A stretch of DNA of 59,155 bases from a virus. The position numbers and the translations under genes were made by a program. The stretch spans positions 1-59,155 of the IMG/VR virus record IMGVR_UViG_3300023181_000373, one strand, 5' to 3'. The notes under the pieces are model-generated. The model did no database searches. It saw only the letters and a program-made list of their open reading frames with translations, and was not told where the DNA came from. Below are positions 32,072-39,695 of this stretch, piece by piece; the first letter of the stretch is position 1, and each line of letters opens with the position of its first letter.

Positions 32072-32706
32072 TTAGCGATAGGATGATTACGTTCAATGTT
32101 CCTATCCTTCATTTCCCAATTATAATCCAAAAGATAATTATGAGAATTACCGACCAAATTATATTTATCCGGACTGAATGATAATTTAAAGAATGTCCTC
32201 ATAGTCGGCTTAGCGATGTAGGCAACCTTATGGATATTGAACTGATCAAGCCTTAATAATTCGCATTCCTGATACTGGTAATCAAGATCAGGAATAGCCT
32301 GAGCAGACATTTCTTCGATACTGATCTTATGATCCTGTGTAAGTTCAAAGGGACTGTGGTTAAATATTGTACCATTATTATTTGACCAGATGTAATTTAT
32401 ATCATCAGTCATAAACCCATCTGAATGCCAGCCATCGCGATTGAAAGAACATCCTTCAGCCTGGTACAAATGCTTAACGGTTAAATAAACATTTGAGGCA
32501 TCAAGATTATCGTTACCGAAATTATACGCAAAGTTCCAAATACATTTCTCAATCAGTTCTGAAAATGGATTTAGCCTATCTTCCCAAATAGCCTCCATTT
32601 GACCGGCTAATTTGATAGGCAGATACTGATAGAACATCATCTCTTTGCAATCCACCTCAAAAGTCCCTAATGAGGTAGGTAATTCACCGTATCTTACTTT
32701 CTCCAT
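32068..32706 (-). CDS. Possible 2-oxoglutarate/Fe(II) dioxygenase
   Basis: A 212-residue protein. The segment DGWHSDGF carries His94 and Asp96 and is followed by a distal His159 and an Arg170 eleven residues later, the HxD...H...R set used for iron and 2-oxoglutarate binding in this superfamily. The strand pattern around them is consistent with a double-stranded beta-helix. A target (DNA base, tRNA or protein) is not indicated. The identification rests on spacing of a few residues and is moderate. Confidence 0.5.
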   Translation of the reverse strand: MEKVRYGELPTSLGTFEVDCKEMMFYQYLPIKLAGQMEAIWEDRLNPFSELIEKCIWNFAYNFGNDNLDASNVYLTVKHLYQAEGCSFNRDGWHSDGFMTDDINYIWSNNNGTIFNHSPFELTQDHKISIEEMSAQAIPDLDYQYQECELLRLDQFNIHKVAYIAKPTMRTFFKLSFSPDKYNLVGNSHNYLLDYNWEMKDRNIERNHPIAK

Positions 32707-33131
32707 GGCTGTCTGTTGTTATAATTCTGTTTACGCTTCTTACCGCCCTGCTTTGCTGCTTTTTCATACCATGGACGGTCATCATGGTGGTTGATTATTA
32801 TTGGAGAAGAAAACTCTTGTGCAGCTTTATTAAATGCCAATGCTGCTTTCTCAAATTCATGAGCCAGATTCCTTACAGGTGCACGCATAGCTTCAATCAT
32901 TGCAAGGATATCATCTAAAGGCCTCCCAGCTTTCTCGCAGATATCTGTCAATCTTTCAGGTGTGATGATCACCACATCGGTGCTTAGATTTTGACACGCC
33001 AATTCAATTCTGCTAGGCATATGAGCAGCACCGATAATTATTACTTGGTCCTCCTTAGCAAATAGCTTTGAATAATGTTCCTTTACATTCCGGATCCGCT
33101 CTTCCATTTGTTCAGTTGTTAGTTCGTTCAT
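32694..33131 (-). CDS. Hypothetical helical phage protein
   Basis: A 145-residue protein, start ATG 33131 immediately below the ASCH gene. It is helical, with a QVIIIGAAHMPSRIELAC segment and a basic C-terminal tail (GGKKRKQNYNNRQPWRK) that could bind nucleic acid. It overlaps the dioxygenase-like gene by 13 bases. No family is recognised. Confidence 0.6.
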   Translation of the reverse strand: MNELTTEQMEERIRNVKEHYSKLFAKEDQVIIIGAAHMPSRIELACQNLSTDVVIITPERLTDICEKAGRPLDDILAMIEAMRAPVRNLAHEFEKAALAFNKAAQEFSSPIIINHHDDRPWYEKAAKQGGKKRKQNYNNRQPWRK

Positions 33132-33133
33132 GG

Positions 33134-33655
33134 CTAATACGGTAAGTAAAGACAACCAGCACATTCAATATCACCTTCACAAAAACAAGATTTAGGTAAT
33201 TCTTTATTACACGTTGGGCAATGTCTCGTATACTCCCACAAGCTAAGTGCCCCTTTTACATTCTCGATCGGCTTGTCGTACAGTACCGGATTTTCCAGCA
33301 CCCAGTTCCAGATGTATTTCTGGCCTTTGCGAAGGATATGAATGCCAGTATCCGGACATTTATCGAATGCCATTTGTTCAGCCCAAATTGATTCATGGTT
33401 CAATACACAGTCAACTATATCCACTTCACCGATGATGGCAGAAAATACATGATCATCGAAATTATCCCTGAATATAGTTGGGGTGTTATGCAGTACGGTA
33501 GTTTGCTTATCAGTAAACTGGTAGATCGCAGCCTTAGCTGATGCATGAATAAATATCCTGCCTCGGAATTTAGTCCTCCAGGTGCGGTTCTCAATATCTT
33601 TGATACCATGAGCGATCAGTGTCGCCCATGGCTGCTTTATACTTAGTGCTTTCAT
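33134..33655 (-). CDS. ASCH domain protein with C-terminal Cys cluster
   Basis: A 173-residue protein. Residues 1-40 (MKALSIKQPWATLIAHGIKDIENRTW) are the conserved start of the ASCH domain, an RNA-binding fold related to PUA. The C-terminal 35 residues hold seven Cys (CPTC, CFC, CAGC) and probably bind zinc. ASCH proteins often modify or bind RNA; the phage role is not known. Confidence 0.82.
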   Translation of the reverse strand: MKALSIKQPWATLIAHGIKDIENRTWRTKFRGRIFIHASAKAAIYQFTDKQTTVLHNTPTIFRDNFDDHVFSAIIGEVDIVDCVLNHESIWAEQMAFDKCPDTGIHILRKGQKYIWNWVLENPVLYDKPIENVKGALSLWEYTRHCPTCNKELPKSCFCEGDIECAGCLYLPY

Positions 33656-33966
33656 TACTGCTGATCTAAAGGATTATAAACACTGATATTCATCGGGTGG
33701 AATTGCTCACGAGGACCGAAGCCTATAACTTGTGGTAATCCAGATACCTCATCAAGCCCACCATATACGGGCTTAAGGAATAAGCACTGATTATAGTAAA
33801 GCCTTCCGGTTCTCTTAAACTCCTCCATTTCTTCAAGGCTGAACTCAAAGCACACCGTTGCCGGGCACATTGGATCATTGGTGTTTAAGTTGATGAATAG
33901 CGTATTGTATTCATCTTGGTTCTCAGCCAGTGGCGTGTTGAACTGTTCGGTTCTGATTGATTTCAT
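33655..33966 (-). CDS. Hypothetical phage protein
   Basis: A 103-residue protein, start ATG 33966 (overlapping the stop of the gene above; a longer frame to 33996 is less likely). Beta-rich, with LFINLNTNDPMCPATVCFEFSLEEMEEF and FGPREQFHPMNIS. No family is recognised. It ends at the first base of the ASCH gene, so it is part of the same tight operon. Confidence 0.6.
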   Translation of the reverse strand: MKSIRTEQFNTPLAENQDEYNTLFINLNTNDPMCPATVCFEFSLEEMEEFKRTGRLYYNQCLFLKPVYGGLDEVSGLPQVIGFGPREQFHPMNISVYNPLDQQ

Positions 33967-33967
33967 A

Positions 33968-34369
33968 TTAGTATAAAGGATTAGGTATGTGAACAATTGG
34001 CCGCCAGTGGGTAGCGCCTCCGATTGAGATATCTGCAGAATGGTATTCTACTCTCGACCTACGATCAATAAACATAAACAGGTACTCCCCGGGACAGAAA
34101 GGCATATCTTGAGGAGACTCAATCTTAGTCCAACCGTTGTTACGGTCAACACCTTCCAATGATTCTAAAGAGATCATAAAACCTTTATGGTTAAACCCTA
34201 GTCCCTTGATCAGGCCGTGATCATAAGCAGTACCGTAACCAGTTAAGCTGTATTTCAATTCTGGTTCTTTGAGTTGCAGGATTCCGCTTTCATTGACCAT
34301 ATCCTTGATTTGATCCCAATCAAAGCCAGCTACGGCCCACGATTTTTTTATAAACTCTTGCTTATTCAT
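33968..34369 (-). CDS. DUF551-like phage protein
   Basis: A 133-residue protein whose C-terminal part NNGWTKIESPQDMPFCPGEYL..., HSADISIGGATHWRPIVHIPNP resembles DUF551, a small domain of phages ending in a THW-pattern. The N-terminal 60 residues have no recognised domain. It overlaps a 38-residue membrane gene by eight bases. Confidence 0.65.
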   Translation of the reverse strand: MNKQEFIKKSWAVAGFDWDQIKDMVNESGILQLKEPELKYSLTGYGTAYDHGLIKGLGFNHKGFMISLESLEGVDRNNGWTKIESPQDMPFCPGEYLFMFIDRRSRVEYHSADISIGGATHWRPIVHIPNPLY

Positions 34370-34478
34370 GTGATTCGGTTTTTAGGTTTAGTAATATTCC
34401 GTTGATTAGATAGAGGGCAGCAGCTGCAACGTTCAGCCAGAAGCATACCCATAGTATTTGGTCTAAAGTCTGGTTCAT
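34362..34478 (-). CDS. Tiny membrane protein
   Basis: Thirty-eight residues with one membrane helix (about 12-30, CFWLNVAAAALYLINGILL). It starts two bases below the stop of the next tiny gene and overlaps the DUF551-like gene. Chaining between neighbours supports a real gene. No function is known. Confidence 0.55.
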   Translation of the reverse strand: MNQTLDQILWVCFWLNVAAAALYLINGILLNLKTESHE

Positions 34479-34480
34479 GC

Positions 34481-34597
34481 TTACCTGATTAAATATGCGA
34501 TACATATTGGTGAGAAGAGGATTATTGTACCTATAATGATCAGTGTGACCTTGCGCTTTGATACATTGCGACCTGAGCCTATGTTTCCGATGTTCAT
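34481..34597 (-). CDS. Tiny membrane protein
   Basis: Thirty-eight residues with a basic N-terminus (RNVSKRK) and one membrane helix (VTLIIIGTIILFSPICIAYLI). It overlaps the stop of the upstream gene as ATGA, and is followed after two bases by another tiny membrane gene. Pairs of such proteins occur in phage operons, and a role in superinfection or membrane stress is possible but untested. Confidence 0.6.
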   Translation of the reverse strand: MNIGNIGSGRNVSKRKVTLIIIGTIILFSPICIAYLIR

Positions 34598-34950
34598 AGT
34601 TTGCTGATTAAAATAGAGCGTTCCCAAATCTGATACTCGTCAGCTTTACGGCCTTCAGCAATCGAGTGTATTGCATAAGCAATATTAATTTCCTTCGACA
34701 CGCCAACCTGATCAAGTATACCTGTAACCAAACCTCCTTTGTACTTTCGGAGCTTATAATATGATGCGTCCAATAGACTTCCGGTTACGGCCCACCAGAA
34801 ATCAATTCCAGCTTTCTTCATCTGCCTTTCTGATACATCAAAGTCATCGGGCACGGTAGCTAAACAATATTGAATACCGAATGATGTTACGGTTGTACTT
34901 ACCTTTGAAGGCTTAAAGGCGCTTATGCCTGGTTGTGTTAAAATGATCAT
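34594..34950 (-). CDS. Hypothetical phage protein
   Basis: A 118-residue protein, beta-rich at the N-terminus (LTQPGISAFKPSKVSTTVT) with a central W pair and a helical C-terminus. No family is recognised. It overlaps the tiny membrane gene below by four bases (ATGA). Confidence 0.6.
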   Translation of the reverse strand: MIILTQPGISAFKPSKVSTTVTSFGIQYCLATVPDDFDVSERQMKKAGIDFWWAVTGSLLDASYYKLRKYKGGLVTGILDQVGVSKEINIAYAIHSIAEGRKADEYQIWERSILISKL

Positions 34951-34956
34951 AATATT

Positions 34957-35130
34957 TTAGTGTTTTAAGGTTTCTAAGGTTATTTCTGAATGATCAATGA
35001 AAGACTCCACTGACTTGGCTAATGCAGCCTTCTTCTGTTCCAGTACATTGATGTACATAAATCCGCTAACTAGCATACAGAGAGTCAGCAGGCCAAGCAT
35101 AAGCATGGTCATCTTTTTAATTGGTTTCAT
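34957..35130 (-). CDS. Small single-pass membrane protein
   Basis: A 57-residue protein, start ATG 35130 (a GTG at 35154 would overlap the terminator end). One membrane helix at about residues 6-28 (KMTMLMLGLLTLCMLVSGFM), then a charged helix. It lies between the lipoprotein terminator and the gene at 34594. Function unknown. Confidence 0.6.
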   Translation of the reverse strand: MKPIKKMTMLMLGLLTLCMLVSGFMYINVLEQKKAALAKSVESFIDHSEITLETLKH

Positions 35131-35156
35131 ACGAGAAATGATTAATTTTTGCACCA

Positions 35157-35183
35157 GAAAACCCCGCTTATCTCTAAGCAGGG
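35157..35183 (-). terminator. Terminator below the lipoprotein gene
   Basis: Minus strand CCC-TGCTTA / TAAGC-GGG hairpin (35183-35162) followed by TTTTC. It isolates the lipoprotein gene on its downstream side. Confidence 0.7.
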
Positions 35184-35202
35184 CGATTGTAAGTAATTTT
35201 GT

Positions 35203-35559
35203 TTAATAATTATTCCCAGGAAATGATGCGCCTGGAGGAAATGTAGTTTGTCCTGGTGCTGTACGGTGAAGCACCATTTGTGTGAGTCCTCCTGAAATTT
35301 GTTCATACGTAAAATATTCGTACGGGTGGCATACAGCGTAATATCCACAATAACAAATACCTGTATTGTGAGGGAATGTACCCGGCCCTTCACCAGGAGG
35401 ATTCTGAGGATCAACTACGGATACAGCATGATCGGCATGTGTTAAGTCTTTCTTCAATTCAATTTTAGATTTTGAATCGGGCGTAACATTTGATTCTTTC
35501 TTGCAGCCTACACCTAGTGTAACTGCAAATACCATTAAGGCGATAATAAGATTTTTCAT
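35203..35559 (-). CDS. Lipoprotein, probable moron
   Basis: A 118-residue protein with a signal peptide and lipobox LGVGC (Cys19), then a Lys-rich helix and a C-terminal domain with CYCGYYAVCHPYEYF holding three Cys. It is predicted to sit in the envelope. Hairpins flank the gene on both sides (35157-35183 and 35567-35597), which is the classical pattern of an autonomous moron in a phage genome. A role in superinfection exclusion or envelope change is plausible but not shown. Confidence 0.78.
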   Translation of the reverse strand: MKNLIIALMVFAVTLGVGCKKESNVTPDSKSKIELKKDLTHADHAVSVVDPQNPPGEGPGTFPHNTGICYCGYYAVCHPYEYFTYEQISGGLTQMVLHRTAPGQTTFPPGASFPGNNY

Positions 35560-35566
35560 TTGCCAC

Positions 35567-35597
35567 GAAAGCCCCGCTGATCTGAACCAGCAGGGCT
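35567..35597 (-). terminator. Hairpin upstream of the lipoprotein gene
   Basis: AGCCC-GCTG / CAGC-GGGCT with a short loop; on the minus strand only three T residues follow, so it is a weak terminator for the gene at 35625. It lies 13 bases from the lipoprotein start. Confidence 0.55.
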
Positions 35598-35624
35598 AGA
35601 TTTAACGCATCCACGCGGTCGGTC

Positions 35625-35834
35625 TTACAATTTTTTATCAAGATACATCTTCAATATAATCACCATAGCTTCCGTTAAAGGGTAGCCATCCACGATCAGT
35701 ATATCGTTCTCCCAGCCAATTACAGTATCACCTTTCTCGGAATCATCATTTGGTTCACCGATGTAGATATCACCATCTACAATCACAAAAGCAGTCTCTT
35801 CAGACTTTACAGATAAAATCTCATTCATTTCCAT
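35625..35834 (-). CDS. Small acidic hypothetical protein
   Basis: A 69-residue acidic beta-rich protein (TAFVIVDGDIYIGEPNDD, VIGWENDILIVDGYPL) with a helical end. It is the first gene downstream of element copy 3 and its structured leader. No family is recognised. Confidence 0.6.
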   Translation of the reverse strand: MEMNEILSVKSEETAFVIVDGDIYIGEPNDDSEKGDTVIGWENDILIVDGYPLTEAMVIILKMYLDKKL

Positions 35835-35853
35835 TATCGAAGTTTTTAAATAG

Positions 35854-35939
35854 AAAAAGGCTTATCCCCAGTTTGCGCTTCGACTCGCTCCCCAGAGATA
35901 AACCTCTTTTAAATGTCTTTAAACAGTCCTAAGTCGAAG
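35854..35939 (-). promoter_or_regulatory. Structured leader between element copy 3 and the next gene
   Basis: Minus strand carries a stem GGTTTATC/GATAAGCC (35904-35897 with 35866-35859, one wobble) followed by TTTTT (35858-35854). CTTCGACT (35939-35932) can pair perfectly with AGTCGAAG (35885-35878) inside that stem's loop. The order is b1-a1-b2-a2, so the two helices cross. Confidence 0.5.
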
Positions 35940-35957
35940 TATGAACTGATTGATAAA

Positions 35958-36000
35958 CAAATGTAATAAAAAATGTTCTATATGTTCTATTTTAGAACAT
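35958..36000 (-). promoter_or_regulatory. 28-bp element copy 3 plus -7 box
   Basis: Half-sites ATGTTCTA, TGTTCTA and TAGAACAT at 35973-36000, the inner pair a perfect 17-bp palindrome. The minus-strand -7 box TACATTTG (35965-35958) lies seven bases below. The remaining gap to 36014 is AT-rich without other features. Confidence 0.75.
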
Positions 36001-36014
36001 TTTATTTAAAAAAA

Positions 36015-36680
36015 TTAGTGCATCCGGCTGATTACAGCATTTAAATTCTTCTCCTGATCAGGGGTTAATCTGTTATGTCTTTTGAAAAGATAAAGCAGAT
36101 GGGCCAGTTCACTGTTACGGTGATAGTATTTACCCAGCAGGATATTGTCAAAGTTCCTTTTGTTTTTGTGCAGGAATGGAGCAGGTTTAACAATCGTTCC
36201 CTGGTACAAACTTCTGGTATAGATCAGGCCGGCATAAGATGGCACCTCTTCTGGTTTAATCAATCCTTCAGGACATGCATAAAAGAATTTGTTTGGCAGC
36301 TTTTCAAATGGTTTTACAAAGTTAATATAGCTGGACTCCGAATGCTTTTCATACTTCTTTGTTTCGGGATTATACCTTGATTCACTTGAAATACCAAATC
36401 TGGTACACGGTAAGCAAACAGCAATCTCATTTCTCCTCGTGAATATCTTGTGCTTATCGGTTTTATGTGTAAAGTCTTTCTTAAAGTCCTGCCTGCTCAC
36501 CTTCACCTCTACCTCCACACTGTAGCCGCTTTTGCTGATAGCAAAGAAGTCGCTTTCCCAGTCGAATATGAAAGTATTGAACAGCGGGTAATCGTAATTA
36601 CCGAAGAGGACCTTTACAGCCTCGTGTACTTCGCGTGTTGTCATGTTTGGTATCGGTTTCGATGTTGTGAATAGGTCCAT
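36015..36680 (-). CDS. MmcB-like PD-(D/E)XK nuclease
   Basis: A 221-residue protein. The segment FDWESDFFAISKSGYSVEVEVKVSRQDFKKDF has Asp44 and the E58-V-K60 pair followed by SR-DF, which is the MmcB-type PD-(D/E)XK signature of a family tied to DNA repair. Following blocks have three Cys (CLPC, CPEG) that may bind metal. It is predicted to cut DNA or bind replication forks. A second Met at residue 13 is an alternative start. Confidence 0.7.
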   Translation of the reverse strand: MDLFTTSKPIPNMTTREVHEAVKVLFGNYDYPLFNTFIFDWESDFFAISKSGYSVEVEVKVSRQDFKKDFTHKTDKHKIFTRRNEIAVCLPCTRFGISSESRYNPETKKYEKHSESSYINFVKPFEKLPNKFFYACPEGLIKPEEVPSYAGLIYTRSLYQGTIVKPAPFLHKNKRNFDNILLGKYYHRNSELAHLLYLFKRHNRLTPDQEKNLNAVISRMH

Positions 36681-36709
36681 AGTGGTAGTTATGTAAATTT
36701 ACATAGGTT

Positions 36710-37093
36710 TTAAATCCACACTTGGAGCATGGTAGTTACTCTTAGATGTGGGTAATCATGATTGTAGTGATTCCATCCTAAACCTGCGAATGGGAGGTAA
36801 ACTATTCCATCATAGTAAACAGCAGCATACCATCCAGATTCCTTCTTAGTTCGATCGTGTGATCTCATAATGCAGGGATATTCAGTGTTCTTATCAAACT
36901 TCTTAAACCTGCTGCAATTAAATCCCAGGTTAGCGATCGTTTCTCTAATTTCTTTTGCCTTCCATCTTGCATTGGTACTACCACCACGAGCTGCAATGAT
37001 CTCAGCAAGCTCATGCCCTGTAAGCATACCGATAAGCGATGCAATGAAATGATCATCACCGAAGTCCACCAGATCTATTTCGTACTTTTCCAT
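36710..37093 (-). CDS. Hypothetical phage protein
   Basis: A 127-residue protein with a helical first half (LIGMLTGHELAEIIAARGGSTNARWKAKEIRETI) and a beta-rich second half (SGWYAAVYYDGIVYLPF). No family is recognised. It lies 29 bases above the MmcB-like gene and abuts the Cys-rich protein above it. The overlapping frames on both strands are shadows. Confidence 0.6.
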   Translation of the reverse strand: MEKYEIDLVDFGDDHFIASLIGMLTGHELAEIIAARGGSTNARWKAKEIRETIANLGFNCSRFKKFDKNTEYPCIMRSHDRTKKESGWYAAVYYDGIVYLPFAGLGWNHYNHDYPHLRVTTMLQVWI

Positions 37094-37273
37094 TTAGTGA
37101 TACCAGTTATGGTGACACCTTAAACAATATGCTTGACCGCCACCAATACCATGATTTGAAACCAGTATAGGGATTGTACAGTTACACCAAGTTCCGCAAT
37201 CATCAGTTGTAGGCTTAAGATAACCGTACAGAGGTGATTTACTTTGTTTCTGTTTATCTGTTTGCGCTGCCAT
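37094..37273 (-). CDS. Small Cys-rich (zinc ribbon-like) protein
   Basis: A 59-residue protein, start ATG 37273 chosen because it lies two bases below the previous stop. It contains CGTWCNC and, near the end, CLRCHHNWYH: five Cys and three His, a likely zinc site. Such tiny ribbons in phages often bind host proteins or nucleic acid. Confidence 0.65.
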   Translation of the reverse strand: MAAQTDKQKQSKSPLYGYLKPTTDDCGTWCNCTIPILVSNHGIGGGQAYCLRCHHNWYH

Positions 37274-37275
37274 AA

Positions 37276-37818
37276 TTACAATTTTTGAAGGATTATCCAA
37301 GTGCCGGTTTGTGATTCTGCAGTTATGTAAGCTTCTTTAGAAAGGTCGGCAATCCTATTTCCTGCTACAGTTTTACTATTCATAACTGCTTCAAATGGGT
37401 TTATACCGTAACACTCATTGACCTGCATCAATGATGCAAATGATTCTTTAGCAGAATCGCAATAACGCAAATGGTATTTTGGTTTTTCAGTCATGTAGTC
37501 AATAAATAGCCCTGCTTTTTTAATCTCAACGATTTCCGCACATTGCTTTTCGGTAAGACCCTTTGATTTTCCTAATATCTTAAACTCACCATCTGGCAAT
37601 TTAATGGCTGGTAATGTGATATGTTCAGGTAGCTTACTTACCCTCGCTAAAGCTTTCTCTAACCTATCAGGTGGAAACATCTCATCTTCTCCAATATCAG
37701 TGGCAGGGTTGTCAGCTTTAACAACCAAGTATCCCATGTTTGCAAATGCGCTTACATAACGATCGGGCATAAGCACCGCCAGCCCTTCAAACTTTTCTGT
37801 TTTGATTTCTTTGATCAT
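37276..37818 (-). CDS. Hypothetical phage protein
   Basis: A 180-residue mixed alpha/beta protein with KSKGLTEKQCAEIVEIKKAGLFIDYMTEKP and a central helix. No family is recognised. It overlaps the upstream gene by four bases and is in the middle operon between replication genes and the small zinc protein. Confidence 0.6.
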   Translation of the reverse strand: MIKEIKTEKFEGLAVLMPDRYVSAFANMGYLVVKADNPATDIGEDEMFPPDRLEKALARVSKLPEHITLPAIKLPDGEFKILGKSKGLTEKQCAEIVEIKKAGLFIDYMTEKPKYHLRYCDSAKESFASLMQVNECYGINPFEAVMNSKTVAGNRIADLSKEAYITAESQTGTWIILQKL

Positions 37819-38075
37819 AGTTTCCGTTTTCTATTAAGCCAGGCATCAAACTTGGCATCATCAATTTTATTGTCATGTGTTGCAATCACATACTCATCGG
37901 TTACAACCTTTGCAAAATGCTTTTGCAGGCTCGATAGCAGATCGAATATCTCGACGCTGGAGAAGTCGTTTGAACCTACCACATCCATTTTATTGTCTGA
38001 TTCAGGCGTTAAGGTGATGGTGCACTTTCTAACTTTCCTTTTGCCGAATACGGCCATGCCTTTAATCTTTGCCAT
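37815..38075 (-). CDS. Small hypothetical phage protein
   Basis: An 86-residue protein with a beta-rich N-terminus (KRKVRKCTITLTPESDNKMDVVG), a helix (SSVEIFDLLSSLQKHF) and a basic end. No family is recognised. It overlaps the following gene by four bases (ATGA). Confidence 0.6.
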   Translation of the reverse strand: MAKIKGMAVFGKRKVRKCTITLTPESDNKMDVVGSNDFSSVEIFDLLSSLQKHFAKVVTDEYVIATHDNKIDDAKFDAWLNRKRKL

Positions 38076-38083
38076 TACTGATT

Positions 38084-38245
38084 TTATTTTAGACTGATCC
38101 TAAACATTGGCTTTTTTTCACTTCCACACCATAGACGATGCTTTCTACCTTCCTCCCTAGTGAAGACGATACCGAAAGTAATATTCGGGTTATTAGTTTT
38201 AATGAACTCCAAAAGGTCGTTGTAGTTTTTAGTCATGTAATCCAT
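38084..38245 (-). CDS. Short basic protein
   Basis: Fifty-three residues (MDYMTKNYNDLLEFI...), basic C-terminal half with one Cys. It fills the space between the genes at 38075 and 38248 with gaps of eight and two bases, so it is very probably real. No family is recognised. Confidence 0.6.
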   Translation of the reverse strand: MDYMTKNYNDLLEFIKTNNPNITFGIVFTREEGRKHRLWCGSEKKPMFRISLK

Positions 38246-38247
38246 AA

Positions 38248-39084
38248 TTATTCCCCGGTTAATTGTTTACGATACCATTCGCCTGTGATCGCTCTGTATA
38301 GTAATGATAAATCTTCAACAGAGGTTACCGATGTTAATTTGTCTTGTCCGTTTGATTTTACTAAGTAATGTTTAGCTTCTTTATATGGTCTTGAAAGATA
38401 TAAGCCTGACATTTTTGGATGAAAATAGCTATTTCCTACTTCTTCAAAACCCTGAGAAATTAAAATATCGTGATCTAAACTAACCACCTTAACCGTACTG
38501 GCGGGGGCTTCGTAATGAGGGCAATTTGTCTGTTGATTGATTTGCCTATTTAATTCATCACTTAGCAGTGTAATGCCTTGTAAAACTTCGCTGTATGGAA
38601 TGTTTGATGTATGGCAGGTAAAAGATAGTTTGCCGTCTATTACTTCAAATTCACCGCTTAGGTTCTTTGTATCAGTACTGGCAGTGGATGATTTGAATTG
38701 CGCCTCTTCTTCGTCAAATGTTTGGTTTATACTTTTAACAGCCCAGCTGTAACGCTCGTTATCCCTGTAATGATTAGAGGACTTATCGTAGTATTCTGCA
38801 TCAACTTTATCTAAAGCTATTTGCCTTGCTGTCTTCACTTGCTTACCGGCACTTGAAAGGGATGATCTTCTACCAGCGTACATTTCTGTTGCCTCCTGAA
38901 AGTTCTGGCACTGGTGAATAGATTGCGGTTTAGATCCGACAGGGATTGTTAAATCTCCCATCCATTCAATATGAGAATCATTCTCACGTGTTCCGGTCTG
39001 AACCTGCTCATCCAACTCACTTGCTAAAAAGGTGCAATTAGTTACATTGTTATGTAGGATTGATTTGTTGGCTATTACTTTCAT
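38248..39084 (-). CDS. Hypothetical phage protein
   Basis: A 278-residue protein. Mostly polar, with a helical middle and a C-terminal beta-rich part (LSRPYKEAKHYLVKS). No motif is recognised. It overlaps the zinc-ribbon gene above by four bases. A mixed composition without Cys clusters or signal peptide gives no hint of location. Confidence 0.6.
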   Translation of the reverse strand: MKVIANKSILHNNVTNCTFLASELDEQVQTGTRENDSHIEWMGDLTIPVGSKPQSIHQCQNFQEATEMYAGRRSSLSSAGKQVKTARQIALDKVDAEYYDKSSNHYRDNERYSWAVKSINQTFDEEEAQFKSSTASTDTKNLSGEFEVIDGKLSFTCHTSNIPYSEVLQGITLLSDELNRQINQQTNCPHYEAPASTVKVVSLDHDILISQGFEEVGNSYFHPKMSGLYLSRPYKEAKHYLVKSNGQDKLTSVTSVEDLSLLYRAITGEWYRKQLTGE

Positions 39085-39362
39085 GATTCTGGGTTTATAG
39101 TCCGTTCCTCACCACAGTGGGAGCATCTGAACCGGTTAACAAAATGCTCTCTAGGAGCGCCTATAATTTGTTTGAAATCATGCTCGCCACCATTAGCACA
39201 AGGCAGAATATACTCCATTGTGCACCTGATGTATGAAACTGTAAAACCAAATACCTTTTCACATTCCTCACATTCTGTTTCAAATTGTTCATCCTGTTCA
39301 TGACAATCATCTGGAATGTCATTTAATTTTTCACAATACGGACACGTTAGTTTATCGCTCAT
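39081..39362 (-). CDS. Double zinc-ribbon phage protein
   Basis: A 93-residue protein with two Cys pairs early (CPYC at 7-10, CEEC at 31-34) and a later set (C..., HDF..., CSHC near residue 80). This is the pattern of two zinc ribbons. Its C-terminal part looks like a small nucleic acid or protein binding module. It overlaps both neighbours by a few bases. Confidence 0.65.
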   Translation of the reverse strand: MSDKLTCPYCEKLNDIPDDCHEQDEQFETECEECEKVFGFTVSYIRCTMEYILPCANGGEHDFKQIIGAPREHFVNRFRCSHCGEERTINPES

Positions 39363-39636
39363 TACGCACCTCCTTTACTTCAAAGCTTCGATTTGCCGCC
39401 AGTTCAGCATCACGAACCACCACTAACCCTAATCCGTACTCTTTAATCACCTCACGGGCTTTATTTTGCGCTTCCTCCAAATTGTACACACTGCGTACTT
39501 CTATCTTTCCAGTCATTACTTTGAACTTCGACGGCTGGTACTTCTCAATGAAGATTTGAAGATCGCTCTTCTTTAAGTTTTTTAATGCTCTTGGAACTAT
39601 CGCCAAGCTGTCATTTATTGCTAACATTTTACTCAT
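39352..39636 (-). CDS. Hypothetical phage protein
   Basis: A 94-residue protein with a helix (LEEAQNKAREVIKEYG) between two strands. No family is recognised. It overlaps the zinc-ribbon gene by 11 bases. The 59 bases above it (39637-39695) hold only AT-rich sequence with no motif I can identify. Confidence 0.55.
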   Translation of the reverse strand: MSKMLAINDSLAIVPRALKNLKKSDLQIFIEKYQPSKFKVMTGKIEVRSVYNLEEAQNKAREVIKEYGLGLVVVRDAELAANRSFEVKEVRNER

Positions 39637-39695
39637 AACTATCTGTTTTCTTTATGATTGTGTAATTGGTGAATTTTATTAATTGAAAGTTTTCA

